A stretch of DNA of 64,000 nt from Smallanthus sonchifolius (GCA_023525975.1 CM042028.1:79731501-79795500), one strand, 5' to 3'. Shown: positions 10,303-22,346, numbered from the stretch's first letter. Numbers and translations: made by a program. Notes: generated from the letters alone by a model not told the origin.

Positions 10303-12871
10303 TGAAACATACCACTTTTTAAAAACAAAGCTTTAACGCGCGGAAGTCTAAATCCCAGAAATTTTTTTTTTATTTACTTCTCGCATCCCGCGAGAAACTT
10401 AGACCACACCCATCGCGGCCCGCGAGAAGGCCTTTTTCACAGAAAGTTTCCAGCTTTTCCTGCAGTTCATACTTAGCCATTTTTCCAACTTTTTCTAAAA
10501 TGTTTGACACCAAACCTTCCCAACACATGGGTTTTTACCAAAAACAAACATATGACATTACATATTCACCAAAACATAAATCAAGTGTCAAACACACCAC
10601 TTTACAAGGATTTTACATAAATCCTTAAAAACACAAAAATTGCATACGAGAATCCTTCCCCTTGAACATTGACATAGACCTACCTCGGAGCTTCCCCTGC
10701 ATAACCACAATAATATTTCACCATTAGTAATGATATAAACATATCAAACAAGTATTTACAACTTGTTTTCACCCTTTTCACCTATTTCACCCATTTGACC
10801 CATTTGACCCGTTCATCTATTTGGTCAACTAAGGTTCCTTACACTTGACTTATATACCACATAAGTAGATTTTTCACCAATTTCATCATTATTCCACAAT
10901 GGTTTGACTTATATACCACATAAGTCCATTTACACCAATTTCACCATTTTTCCACAATGGTTTGACTTATATTCCACATAAGTCAATTTACACCAATTCC
11001 GCCATTATTCCACAATGGTTTGACTTATATTCCACATAAGTCAATTTACACCAATTCCACCATTATTCCACAATGGTTTGACTTATATTCCACATAAGTC
11101 AATTTACACCAATTTCACCATTTTTCCACAATGGTTTGACTTATATTCCACATAAGTCAATTTACACTAATTTATCACATTCCACCTTTTAGTTTAACTA
11201 TATACCACATAGTTAACTACACCAATTCAACATATTTTACATTTTAGTTTGACCATATACCACGTAGTCAACTACACCAATTTAACATATTCTACATTTT
11301 AGTTTGACCATATATCACATAGTCAACTACACCAATTTAACATATTCCACATTTTAGTTTGACCATATACCACATAGTCAACTACACCAATTTAACACAT
11401 TCCACATTTTAGTTTGACCATATACCACATAGTCAACTACACCAATTTAACACATTCCACATTTTAGTTTGACCATATACCACATAGTCAACTACACCAA
11501 TTTAACATATTCTACATTTTAGTTTGATCATATTCCTCATAGTCAACTACACCAATTTAACATATTCTACATTTTAGTTTGACCATATACCACATAGTCA
11601 ACTACACCAATTTAACATATTCCACATTTTAGTTTGACCATATTCCACATAGTCAACTACACCAATTTAACATATTCTACATTTTAGTTTGACCATATAC
11701 CACATAGTCAACTACACCAATTTAACATATTCCACATTTTAGTTTGACCATGTACCCAATAATCAACTACACCAACTTCAACTACATTATGCATACAAGC
11801 TTGACTTTTACCACACAAGTCAATTTTGCACCATATAAGTTTAATAACTTAATTCATCAACATACAAATAAACACATATAAGATATTTGAACAACCAACA
11901 TGTAGTTCAAACATGTTCAATTTCCACCACCTATCATTACTAAGTAAGTGCAAAGCACTTACCTTTTGAGTTAGAAGATCCCGCACCACCTTCTAGCTTT
12001 GCAATTTGATTACCTAAACACATTCACCTAGTTTAGTAATCTAACAAACACCAAAATTCCATTACAATTGAGTTCACAACTCAATTCCCCATTTCCAACC
12101 CAAATTGACCCGTTTGGGTTATCCTCATAACCAAACACCCTCTTTTAATCAAGAACTCAACCACTTGAATTTTCTTTCCAAAACCTTGACACTAACTTTT
12201 CAACAAATTAGTTTCTTTAAGTTAATTTGGGGTTTGTTTAAGTGTCTAACACCTTAAAACACTTATTCATCATCAATTACCAAGTAATTCATCAAAACCC
12301 CAAAACCCTCAATTTCCTCCGTATGAACCCTAACTTTCAAAAATCAAAATCAAAGGGTTCCATGGTGATATTCTCCTTCCTTCACCTTTAGTTTAGCTAG
12401 ATTATCAATAATCTAACACCATTTTACCACATGCATACATAATTTCGGATTTCACCCAAAACCTACCAAGAACACATACATGGTGAAATCAAGAGGAAGA
12501 GAATCACTTACTTGATGTTAGGAAGGTGTTGTGTGAGCCAAAACCTTCACTAATCAAGCTTCAATTGCACGAAAATGGCTTCAACACACTTTTCTCTTTT
12601 TCCTCTCTTGCTCAAGAACGACTCAAAATGTGCAAATGAAGCCAATTTTGACTTCACCAAGTCAAATGGCAGATTTTTGGCCATTTTACACATTTAGTCC
12701 TTCAACTTCCATTTCACCCATTTCAATCCAAAACTTCACAAAACTAACATAACCCCATTACAAACTTGAAACCCACTTGTTTCAACTTATTTCTAAAATA
12801 TTATTTCCACCATAATATTTATTAGAATATTTATTTATTTGAAAACGAAACCCGGATTTTGGTTCGTTACA
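10303..12871 (-). repeat. 5' LTR of element B
   Basis: The same 2,569 bp as the 3' LTR apart from four transitions. It contains hairpins at 10378-10396 and 10413-10425, the 58-bp array (10842-11175) and the 55-bp array (11185-11768). The right end gttaca at 12871 abuts the second tgttt target duplication. Confidence 0.95.
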
Positions 12872-12876
12872 TGTTT

Positions 12877-14445
12877 GACTTTACACCACATAAGTCAATT
12901 ACACTAATTTATCACATTCCACCTTTTAGTTTAACTATATACCACTTAGTTAACTACACCAATTCAACATACTCTACATTTTAGTTTGACCATATACCAC
13001 ATAGTCAACTACACCAATTTAACATATTCCACATTTTAGTTTGACCATATACCACATAGTCAACTACACCAATTTAACATATTCTGCATTTTAGTTTGAC
13101 CATACACCACATAGTCAACTACGCCAATTTAACATATTCCACATTTTAGTTTGACCATATACCACATAGTCAACTACACCAATTTAACATATTCTACATT
13201 TTAGTTTGACCATACACCACATAGTCAACTACGCCAATTTAACATATTCCACATTTTAGTTTGACCATATACCACATAGTCAACTACGCCAATTTAACAT
13301 ATTCCACATTTTAGTTTGACCATATACCACATAGTCAACTACACCAATTTAACATATTCTACATTTTGCATACAAGCTTGACTTTTACCACACAAGTCAA
13401 TTTTGCACCATATAAGTTTATTAACTAGGTTCATCAACATACCAATAAACACAATTAAGATATTTGAACATCCAACATGAAATTCAAATATGATCAACAC
13501 CACCACCTATCATTACTAAGTAAGTGCAAAGCACTTACCTTTTGAGTTAGAGGATCCCGCACCACCTTCTAGCTTTGCAATTTGATTACCTAAACACATT
13601 CACCTAGTTTAGTAATCTAACATACATCAAAATTCTATTATAATTGAGTCCACAACTCAATTTCCCCATTTCCAACCCAAATTGACCCGTTTGGGTTATC
13701 CTCATAACCAAACACCCTCTTTCACCACAAACTCACCCACTTGAGTTTCATTATCTTAATCTTAACACTAATTTTTCTTTCAAAAATTGTTATTAAGTTA
13801 ATTTGGTGTTTGTTCAAGTGTCTAACATCTTAAAAACACTTAATCTTCATTAATTCATCATTTTAGCATCATGATCCAAACACCCCCAATTTCCACCATA
13901 TGAACCCTAACTTCTCATAATCAAAATCAAAGGGTTCTAGGATGTTAATCATCATTATTTAACTTTAGTTTAGCTAGATTATCAATAATCTAACACCATT
14001 TCATCACATGCATACATAATTTCGGATTTCACCCAAAACCCACCAAGAACACATTCATGGTGAAATCAAGAGGAAGAGAATCACTTACTTGATGTTATGA
14101 AGGTGTTGTGTGAGCCAAAACCTTCACAAAACAAGCCTCAATTCCACGATTTAGCTCCAAAACCGAATTTCTCTTCTTCTCCTCTTCTCTTGAACGACCA
14201 ACACCTCAAAATGAGGTTAATTTTGACTTTAACTAGTCAAATGGCAGATTTTGCCATATTACAACTTTAGTCCCTCAACTTTCCATTTCACCCATATCCT
14301 CCATAACTAGTTAAAAACTAGTGTAACCCCCGTTACCAACTTGAAACCCGCTTGTTTCAATTTATTTCAAAATATTATTTTCGACATAATATTTATTTAG
14401 AAATATTAATTATTTATAACGAGACCCGGATTTTGGTTCGTTACA
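12877..14445 (-). repeat. 5' LTR of element A, remaining part after the element B insertion
   Basis: This picks up at gactttacacc, runs through a 55-bp array (12912-13370, about eight units), and then follows the same unique sequence as the LTRs of B with many substitutions and small indels. It ends ggttcgttaca at 14445. Joined to 3138-4282 it makes an LTR of about 2.7 kb. Confidence 0.88.
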
Positions 14446-14578
14446 TACATAATTAGTCCTTGTAGTTTGAGTTTCGATAATGACAGAATTAGTCCCTGAG
14501 ATTTGCATTAGGTTAACTAGGTTAATATTTAACTAGATTTGGTTAACAGAGTTAACCTGAAAAGTCCGGGTTGTCACA
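14446..14578 (-). repeat. 3' LTR remnant of element C (U3 end)
   Basis: This aligns with 22214-22346 of the 5' LTR (aattagtccttgtagtttga and what follows) with about nine differences. It ends gtcaca, the U3 border. It is cut on the left by the insertion of element A. Confidence 0.9.
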
Positions 14579-14680
14579 TCATCCCGTAGTTGAAAGAATT
14601 TTTGTCCCGAAAATTAAAATATTTTTTTTTCTGAGGTGTCACATCATCCCCTAGTTGAAAGAATTTTCGTCCCGAAAATT
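14572..14680 (-). repeat. Direct duplication of the LTR-end / polypurine-tract segment in element C
   Basis: The 44-bp block starting tgtcacatcatccc and ending gtcccgaaaatt occurs at 14572-14615 and again at 14637-14680, a period of 65 bp, with two mismatches. On the minus strand each copy holds a polypurine tract (ACGGGATGATG or AGGGGATGATG) followed by TGTGACA or TGACA. The second copy is therefore a relic LTR border inside the element. Confidence 0.85.
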
Positions 14681-14691
14681 TGAATAGTACC

Positions 14692-15108
14692 TTAAGAGTT
14701 TGACGTGGATTGCTTGAACAGATGAGGATACTTGCGCATCATCTAATCCTCGCGCTCCCATGTGAATTCCGGTCCGTGTTTTGAGTTCCAATGAACTCTG
14801 ACAATCGGGATTTTACTGCGTTTGAGCTTTTTGACTTCCCTATCCATGATTTCTATCGATGTGCAGCTCCTCAAGAGGAACCGTGAGTGTCTCGTCTGTT
14901 AGACATTTCTTCATGTTCGAGACATGAAAGACGTCGTGTACACCACTACGTCCTTCAGGTAGGTCCAGTTGATACGCTACTGGGCCAATTCTCTTCACTA
15001 TTTTGAACGGTCCAACATAATGAGGATTCAGTTTGCCACGTTTCCCGAAGCGAATTACACCTTTCCAAGGTGAGACTTTTAATAGTACCATGTCGCCTAC
15101 TTGAAATT
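14692..15108 (-). pseudogene. GPY/F module and chromodomain of element C
   Basis: The frame at 15091-14840 carries MVLLKVSPWKG, KLNPHYVGPFKIVKRIGPVA and DVFHVSNMKKCL. After a small deletion the frame changes and a chromodomain follows (IMDREVKKLKRSKIPIVRV, HWNSKHGPEFTWERED), with TAG at 14743-14745 where Gln is expected, then KYPHLF and a terminal TAA at 14692-14694. A one-base deletion near 15110 also breaks the join to the integrase core. This domain tethers integrase to chromatin in intact relatives. Confidence 0.88.
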
Positions 15109-15744
15109 CTAACGTTTGCGACGTTTATCGGCATAGCTCTTTTGACGATCATGAGCTGCCGCCATACGGTTTCTAATTTTGACGATCTTTTCAGAGGTTT
15201 CGACTACAAGTTCAGGACCTGTAAGTTGGCTGTCCCCAACTTCAGCCCAATAAATAGGAGATCGACATTTACGTCCGTACAATGCCTCGAATGGTGTTGC
15301 CTTGATACTAGTGTGATAACTATTATTGTAGGAAAACTTCACTAAAGGTAAGTGAGATTCCCAAGTGTTACCGAAATCGATCACACAAGCTCGTAGCATG
15401 TCCTCTAAGGTTTGAATGGTACGTTCCGTTTGACCATCGGTTTGAGGGTTGTACGTCGTACTCATATCTAGACGCGTGCCTAAAGCTTTTTGCAAAGATT
15501 CCCAGAAACGTGTTGTGAATCGAGCGTCACGATCAGAAATGATAGAGATTGGCACTCCGTGCCTAGAGATTACTTCCTTCAAGTAAACATGAGTAAGTTT
15601 TTCCATTTTTTCAGTCTCTCTGATTGCTAATAAGTGAGCGGATTTAGTCAGACGATCGACGATCACCCAGATGGTGTCGCATCCGCTAGGAGTTCGGGGT
15701 AATTTGGTTATGAAGTCCATAGAGATTTGCTCCCATTTCCACAT
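15109..15744 (-). pseudogene. Integrase catalytic core of element C
   Basis: An uninterrupted stretch of about 211 codons with the D-D-35-E triad: Asp in SMDFITKLPRTPSG, Asp in IISDRDARFTTRFW and Glu in NPQTDGQTERTIQ. I count exactly 35 residues between the last two. It ends in DRQKSYADKRRKR, where a one-base loss stops the frame. The stop at its N-terminal side (IP*, near 15750) separates it from the zinc finger. The core is intact but the polyprotein is not. Confidence 0.92.
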
Positions 15745-15750
15745 AGGAAT

Positions 15751-16377
15751 CTATGGTTGCTGCAGTAAGCCAGAAGGCTTTTGGTATTCCACCTTGACCT
15801 TTGCGCAAGTCAGACACTTACTCACATAGGTGGCTATATCCGCATTCATCTTTGGCCACCAATATAGCACCTTTAGGTCGTGGTACTTCTTGTAAGAACC
15901 TGGATGAATAGAGTATCGAGATTTGTGAGCTTCATTCATAACTAGTTCTCTTAAGTTCCCATACACTGGGACCCATATTCGCTCTGCCAGGTAGCGAATG
16001 CCATCTGATTTGACCTCCAGTTGTTCTTCCATACCGCGTGTGGCTTCCAGCGGTAGGTTTTCCTCTTTAAGGGCTTCAAGTTGAGCACTTCGGATTTTGT
16101 CAGGTAACCTGGTGTGAATAGTAAGTTGTAATGCTTGAACTTGTTTAGGTTTGGTGTCCTTACGACTTAGGGCATCGGCTACCAAATTAGCCTTACCAGG
16201 GTGGTATCTGATTGCACAGTCATAGTCGTTTAAGAGTTCGACCCAACGACGTTGTCGCATGTTCAACTCTTTCTGCTCAAAGATATGATGAAGACTCTTG
16301 TGATCAGTGTAGATGGTGCATTTGGTACCATACAAGTAATGTCTCCATATCTTTAGTGCAAATACCACGGCTCCCAA
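15751..16377 (-). pseudogene. RNase H end plus integrase HHCC zinc finger of element C
   Basis: The N-terminal part has the RNase H strand TIYTDHKSLHHIFEQ and HPGKANLVADALSRKD, followed by a linker of about 80 residues. The HHCC finger then follows as EAHKSRYSIHPG, YWWPKMNADIATYV and CLTCAKVKVEYQKP. The frame begins directly after the TAG at 16378-16380 that closes the RT frame. Confidence 0.9.
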
Positions 16378-17275
16378 CTATAAGCCGTGAGTCGTGTAGT
16401 TCTTCTCGTGGATTTTCAGTTTACGAGAAGCGTATGCGATCACTTTCTCGCGTTGCATCAGTACACAACCAAGACCTTGAATGGATGCATCGCAATATAC
16501 CACAAAATCATTTGTTCCCTCCGGAAGGGATAGGATGGGTACACTGCAGAGTTTATGTTTAAGAAGTTGGAATGCTGACTCCTGGGTGTCACCCCAGTTA
16601 TAGGGTTTACCCTTTTGAGTTAGAGAAGTGAGGGGTTGGGCAATCTTGGAAAATCCTTCAATGAAACGACGATAATAGCCAGCCAATCCCAGAAATTTTC
16701 GCACCTCCTTTGGCGTTGTAGGTGTTGCCAAATTCTTGATTGCTTCTATTTTAGATGGATCGACATGTATTTTGCTCTCGTTGACTATATGTCCTAAGAA
16801 TTTCACTTCACGAATCCAGAATTCATACTTGGAAAGTTTTGCATACAGTTCTACTTGTTTCAGCAATTCCAGAATCAAATGAAGGTGTTCCTCATGTTCA
16901 TCCCTATTCTTGGAATAGATAAGGATGTCATCAATGAAAACGATGACGAATTGGTCGAGGTACGGTTTACACACACGGTTCATGAGATCCATGAACATTG
17001 CGGGTGTGTTGGTCAGTCCGAATGGCCTGACCATGAATTCGTAGTGACTATACCTAGTCCTGAATGCCGTCTTTGAGATGTCCTCCTCTCGGACTCTCAG
17101 TTGATGGTAACCGGATCTAAGGTCTATCTTGGAATCAAAACTTGATCCTTGGAGTTGATCAAACAGATCATCAATGCGGGGTAGGGGATAACGGTTTTAG
17201 ATAGTTACTTTGTTTAGCTCACGGTAATCGATGCACATGCGGAAAATCCCGTCTTTCTTCTTGGCGAATAGGACC
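16378..17275 (-). pseudogene. Reverse transcriptase and RNase H start of element C
   Basis: Fingers: VLFAKKKDGIFRMCIDYREL, then TAA at 17197-17199 where Lys is expected, then PLPRIDDLFDQL and SKIDLRSGYHQLRV. Palm: EFMVRPFGLTNTPAMF and the FIDDILIYS box. Connection and RNase H start: KFLGHIV, VRKFLGLAGYYRRFI and VVYCDASIQGLGCVL. It closes with TAG at 16378-16380, at the position of the conserved Glu that precedes the GAVVFAL strand, probably an RNase H catalytic residue. A deletion near 17275 shifts frame relative to the protease linker. Confidence 0.93.
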
Positions 17276-17977
17276 GGATGAGCTAGGTCGGATGGAAATT
17301 TTATCCAACAACTCTTGCAGTTGTGTAGATAGTTCTTGCAATTTAATAGGTGCAAGTCTGTAGGGTGCCTGAGAAATAGGCGCTGCTCCGGGTGCTAGGT
17401 CAATTTGAAATTCGACTTGACGATGTGGTGGAAGACCAGGAAAGTCTTCGGGAAATACTTCCGGATAATCACGTATGATCGGGATGTCGTCAATCCTCTT
17501 CTCCTCGGATGGCTGCTCGGCGACGAGAGCCAAAATGGCAGTATGACCCTTACGTAGACACTTTTGTGCTTTCATGAAAGATATGATTCCCATAACAGCA
17601 CCACTCTTTTTGCCTTTGACAGAGAGGGTTTATCCACTAGGGAGAGGAAGGCGAACAATTTTCTCCCGACAGATAATCTCGGTTTGGTCCCTAGATAACC
17701 AACCTGTTCAGACAATTACGTCAAAACTATCGAGTATGACCGGCATGAGGTCAATGTCAAGTTTATAACCAGACAGATCAAGTTTACAACCCTTAAGAAT
17801 GTGGGTTGCTTCAATTATCTGTCCATCAGTTATTTCTATGGTGTACTTAGTTTCTAATAGAGTCAGAGTACGACTGCACCAGAAGAAAATTTGTGGGGTC
17901 ATTGAAATAACTGTATATGTGGGGCTATAAATCATATTAGACCAAGGATTAGTCACATTATGAGGTAACAAGGTCAA
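17276..17977 (-). pseudogene. Retropepsin C-terminal part and protease-RT linker of element C
   Basis: KYTIEITDGQIIEATHILKG and LSGYKLDIDLMPVILDSFDV match the C-terminal half of the Ty3/Gypsy aspartic protease. A stop follows where the family has a Gly. The linker continues as EKRIDDIPIIRDYPEVFPED and APGAAPISQAPYRLAPIKLQ leading into RT. The active-site D-S/T-G region is not recognisable upstream of about 17890. Confidence 0.85.
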
Positions 17978-19032
17978 ATGGAATCTATTGTTAGAGTGTA
18001 AGGAATAAAGTGTTAGTTTTAGAAAGAATTCCCCAAATTCCGCTTACATAGTTGGAGTCGGTGGGTTTACCATGCGGTTCTACTAGAGTTTCAATCTAGA
18101 TGGTTTCCGTGATCAAGTTTGGATGAGAGTCTTAAGTTCACTGAGACTCTTACATGAGTGACATAAAATAATGGGTTCCACTGATGATAGCTCAGTGTGT
18201 CCGTAAATCTCTTCAACCTGATAGTCGCGTCTATCAACTGTTGAACATGTTTAATGATACCAACTAGTCGTTGAGCGGGTTACAATAAATTCTACTGACA
18301 GTGGAACTTAAGTCTGTAAATAACTGATTAGGACCATTTATTCACACACTAGGTTTCACCAGGACTTACATGCACCTCAAATTACTATTACGTGTGCACC
18401 CGTAATGATAATTTGCTTTGCATGCTCACCCTAGCTTCTCCCTGTCCTGTGTCAAAATGTCCTTTAGTTTGTATTTCCGAGTACAGAGTGTTGTCAGATA
18501 TGATAAGTCATCAAGAGGCTTAGTCATCAACCATCAATTGATCAACTAGGACTCATATCAGGATGAGTAGTCGGGAATCGTTTGATCCGAGTATTCACTC
18601 GAGTTGGAACATAATACGAAAGTCCAATCCAGTGGATTGTAGATGGGAACATGCACATGAAACAAACATGTACATGAAATGCGGCTTCGAGAAGTGAAAC
18701 TAGTTCATGGATATGTGTTGCTGGAAGAAGCAAAGTAGCCGTCCTTCCAACTGAGTCAGGATAGGGTTTGAGTATACAATGAGCAAGGCGTTCTCAACCT
18801 TGTGGTCAATATTTCTTCAACAGAGTATCGACCAAAGCGCGAGCCCACGGCTCGGGAAAGTGTTGACATTTATGTGTCAATGAATTTCTACCATAATACG
18901 TGCAACGGTCTGCCTCTACACGGTGTACCTTGAGCGAGGTCCACGGGTTCGGGCTTGAAGTAGACTAAAGCTAGTGAGATCAGAGTATTGTTGCTAGTGG
19001 GTGTAGGAGGGACTCGCCTCCGACGAACCCAA
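17978..19032 (-). other. Gene-less stretch where gag of element C should be
   Basis: No zinc knuckle, no gag helices and no long frame. A block near 18385-18425 (minus: attacgggtgcacacgtaat) is shared with element F near 56917-56940, so it is a family-specific untranslated segment and not host DNA. Confidence 0.55.
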
Positions 19033-19329
19033 CTACCAAAGAGATATGTGCCAGTGCTGGGCGTCGTCCCTAACACGGTCCTGAGAAGGCCCACCATTTC
19101 TGATTGTGTCATCGATAGGTTCAAGCCAGTGTCTTCCTCGGCTTTGGTGGTGTAACAAGGGTGCAGATGATGGTGGTGTGAATGACTCCTCCGAAGGCTC
19201 CGTCTTGTTGCCCTCGGACGAAAGTGGATGTTGTTCTGATGATTGCCCGAGTGTCGCCACTGGGAATGATGATGTAATGCGAATGACTTGCCCCTCGTCA
19301 GCAGAGGGTGATATAGATGATGTCACCAT
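19033..19329 (-). pseudogene. Possible gag N-terminus of element C
   Basis: A 98-codon frame rich in Ser, Glu and Pro (EGQVIRITSSFPVA, EGNKTEPSEESFTPPSSAP) starts 118 bp from the primer-binding site, where gag normally begins. Low-complexity acidic N-termini are common in plant gag. There is no positive domain match, so this rests on position and composition only. Confidence 0.35.
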
Positions 19330-19446
19330 GTCTACAATGCAATGTAAGTGTAGATGTTACGTGTAGCATGTATGAGTGTCTGTGTCGTGTAACTAATGTG
19401 TGTGGGTTATAGTATAGTATGCAATTCCTAGTTCGCTATAACCAAT

Positions 19447-19460
19447 GGCTCTGATACCAA
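19447..19460 (-). other. Primer-binding site of element C (initiator-Met tRNA)
   Basis: The minus strand reads TTGGTATCAGAGCC, two bases from the LTR that begins at 19463. Confidence 0.9.
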
Positions 19461-19462
19461 TC

Positions 19463-22346
19463 TGTCACACCCCCAAATTCCACTAACGGAGTTTTACCGT
19501 TAGGGATGTGAAACACCAGGATCTCAGTCATTAGTTACATCAAACGACACTATATGGGACTTAAAATGTCATAACATAAAAGTTCAGAGTTAACGCGGAA
19601 GCGTTTAAACAAGGAAGTAAATGCGCAAAACAACGCGCCAAAGTTTAGTTTAATAAAAGTAAATGAATTGCTTTAACGATTTGCTTATGAGTGAAATGAT
19701 AGTAGGACTCCATGCATGTCCTAGTTGTGCAACATGTGCCTTAGCGACCTGAGAAAACATGTATGAAAAGTGTCAACACGAGGTTGGTGAGTTCACAGGT
19801 TTCAAGTTTGCAATAAGAGAGTGTTTGCCAGATTATGTACATTCAATATGCATATCTATAGGTAGCTAGCCTATGTTCATGTCTTACTAAAGCGCTCGCA
19901 ACCGAAGCTGACATTGTGTTTGTTTGTTTGCCTCCAGCCATGTCTATCAACTCTGACTAATGTGTTAAGGTCAATATTTCACTTGTTCGACCTCCAATCG
20001 AGTTAGCGCGACTAACGCGGGTTGGGTTTGTCAAACCCAATAGTACTACCAAAATAACCTCGCTAATTCCATATTAACGGTCCGATGTGTGTGAGGACTT
20101 TCATAATAGTGTGTTACGCTTAGCCTCAACAGTGATATCATATGAAGTACCATAATCAAAATAGTTTGCGTCATGTTTTCTCCCATAATGGGAAAAACAT
20201 GTAAAACGATGTTTGTTTGCGTACCTATTTCTCCCCCACGGGAAAACAAGTAAAAGTATGATGTTTTGTGTACATGCTTCTCCCCCAACAAGACAACGAG
20301 TAAAACGGGCCATGAAACTCACCTGAGTTGTGTACGAGTAGTAGATATCACCACACAAGGATGCAAGTAGGAAACACAAGAGTTTGCCTGTGAACTGCTT
20401 ACGTATGCCCTAAAATTATAAGCATAATAGTTAGGGATACAATGAGTTTTGTGATTACGACACGGAAGATTTGAATGTCCTAGAACATTTTAAGGATCAA
20501 TGAGTAGACGAATTTGTCCACAGAAATAAGAGTTTCTTAATATACTTATAAAGATAAATACGTTTCGTGTCGAACGTCTCTAACTACGAATAATATTATT
20601 TAATAAACATTCGTGCGTTTGTACCATTTAATAATGGCCTAAGAAAATAATATAATTTATTATATTATTTTAAGTTCGGAGAAAAGCACAATAACCAATT
20701 ACGTGGAAAAATTAATAAATATATTATTTTTATTCGAGGATAATAACGTGGGTAAATAATATAAATAATTATATTATTTATTTGTTTGGAACGTTACACA
20801 AAGTTTATAAACGTGGCAAAATAATATAAAAATATATATTATTTTATAATAGGAGTCACAGGTTGAAAATAATATAAACATATTATTTTTTTTTGAAGTC
20901 GTGGTTTGAAAATAATATAAATATAATATTTTAAAAGTGGAAATAATATTAATTAGGAGTTATAAAACCAAACCCGAGCCTACAGGTGTTTTTCGAGACT
21001 CAAACATACTAATATAATATTATAATGATAATGGGAACAGTTTTATATTAAAATAATGCTTTAAAAACTGATCTAAAAAGAAAGCAGGGTGGAGGGACTC
21101 GAACCCGGGTCTCCTCCCCTACAGCCCAACAACTTAACCACCGCGCCCGCTAGGGAACCGCAAACAATCTCGAATCCAATTGCTTATAACACGTATAGTT
21201 CCTGTGTTCATCCCCCTCTCATCGGAGCCGAGCCAAACTCCCCCCTAAATCTATAGGATTCGATTACGATTGACACAAATGACAAAGGGGTTTTGTTTAT
21301 TAGCATATTGCGAATTCGTGTGTGTGTTTAATTACAAAAACACCGATTTTAGGTTTGTTAAATCTCTGCTCGAATACGTCGAAGTCCTAGATTGAACTTG
21401 GAATCAAATTGATCGATTTCGATGATGAAAGAGGTTGGATTCATAGGGCTTTTGATGAGCAAGACATTGCGAATCAATCCCTGTGGTTTAATTGGATTGA
21501 AAACGAGTGTAGACATGTGTTCGATTAACTAGATTCGCGATGAAACCTAGACATCGGATCTTGTTAAATCCGATAATGGAAGCCCGCATTATGATAGGGA
21601 TTTTGATTAACAGGTTAAAACTAATCTAATGATGAAATCAATTACCAGAATAGCTGACTGATTGATGGAGTTCGATTAAACCACAGCCGTGGTCTGATGA
21701 GTTGGTCTCCTGCGTCTCCGGCTACCTCTCCGGCCAAGGTTGAATGCGCAAAAGCTTCATTGGGATTCGTTTGAGGTGTATAGAGTGTTTGTACGCGAGA
21801 TTGATACAAGAACTTGTCGAATTCGATGGATAACTAATGATGGTCGACGGTTATAACTTAATTAGTCATAAATTGGTTTAACTCGTGCATAATGATGATG
21901 TTTAAAGCTTCAATGATGTCGTTAATGATAATAGCCATGCAAAACTGTTACAATTCGATCCGATATCGGCTGTGAAGTTTGAATTTGGATCAAAGACCGC
22001 GAGTTTGACTTTCAAAAGTCAACATAAATAAAAAATTGGCTAATTACAAGTTTAGTCCCTCTAGTTTCATGCTTTAGAGTTTGGAACTTGGCAGAAAAGA
22101 CCTTTGTGGTTTGAATTGAGTTATAACATGGTTAGTTGACTTATATAGTTAACAGAAACTTGAATTTTGGATTTTGACTTTACAAAGTCAATTAGGATTG
22201 AGTTTGGGCTGATTACATAATTAGTCCTTGTAGTTTGAGTTTGGATAATGACATAATTAGTCCTTGAGATTTGCACTAGGTTAACTAGGTTAATATTTAA
22301 CTGGATTTGGTTAACAGAGTTAGCCTGAAAAGTCCGGGTTATCACA
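19463..22346 (-). repeat. 5' LTR of element C (2,884 bp)
   Basis: It starts tgtcacacccccaaattcc and ends gggttatcaca. It holds a very AT-rich stretch (20580-21060, many aataatata runs), a tRNA-like segment (21084-21150) and the U3 end that matches 14446-14578. The next base begins the gag frame of element D. Confidence 0.9.
21084..21150 (-). repeat. tRNA-like segment inside the LTR of element C
   Basis: The minus strand has a Pol III A box (TGGTTAAGTTG) and a B box (GGTTCGAGTCC) at tRNA-like spacing. The acceptor arms do not pair and the T stem pairs at only three positions, so this is not a functional tRNA gene. It is a tRNA-derived SINE head or decayed tRNA copy. Confidence 0.6.

Larger units (their letters stand above)
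4283..12871 (-). mobile_element. Element B: complete-ended, recent, non-autonomous Ty3/Gypsy element nested in element A
   Basis: Two LTRs of 2,569 bp each (4283-6851 and 10303-12871) flank a 3,451-bp interior with a polypurine tract, primer-binding site and tgttt target duplications. Reading the LTRs base by base I find four differences, all transitions: 4600/10620, 5232/11252, 5508/11528 and 6444/12464. The interior has only an internally deleted integrase/chromodomain fragment and a small ORF of unknown function, with no RT, RNase H or protease. It must have been mobilised by proteins from another copy. Its insertion split the 5' LTR of element A, a member of its own family. Confidence 0.95.
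1..14445 (-). mobile_element. Element A: older Ty3/Gypsy chromovirus (Tekay-like), interrupted by element B
   Basis: The minus strand reads integrase/chromodomain (34-1221), a non-coding internal region, a primer-binding site (3122-3135) and a 5' LTR running rightward. That LTR is interrupted at 4282 by element B, resumes at 12877 and ends with gttaca at 14445. Position 1 corresponds to position 6861 of element B, about 10 bp inside the 3' LTR border, so A's 3' LTR should begin just outside the window. A and B belong to one family but are clearly diverged. A sits inside the 3' LTR of element C: the sequence right of 14445 continues that LTR, and tacat at 14446-14450 is also present at the uninterrupted site near 22214. 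Confidence 0.85.
14446..22346 (-). mobile_element. Element C: Ty3/Gypsy chromovirus, host of element A, itself inserted in element D
   Basis: Right to left: 5' LTR (19463-22346), primer-binding site (19447-19460), gag-like remnant, protease, RT, RNase H, integrase and chromodomain, then the last 133 bp of the 3' LTR (14446-14578). The rest of the 3' LTR lies beyond element A, outside the window. The LTR ends tgtcaca..atcaca/gtcaca. The right border abuts the start of a different gag frame (element D). Confidence 0.9.

Noticed and set aside
18888..19366. Several frames on both strands near the start of element C
   Set aside because: Only the minus-strand frame at 19033-19329 fits a gag position. 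The others overlap it and show nothing recognisable.
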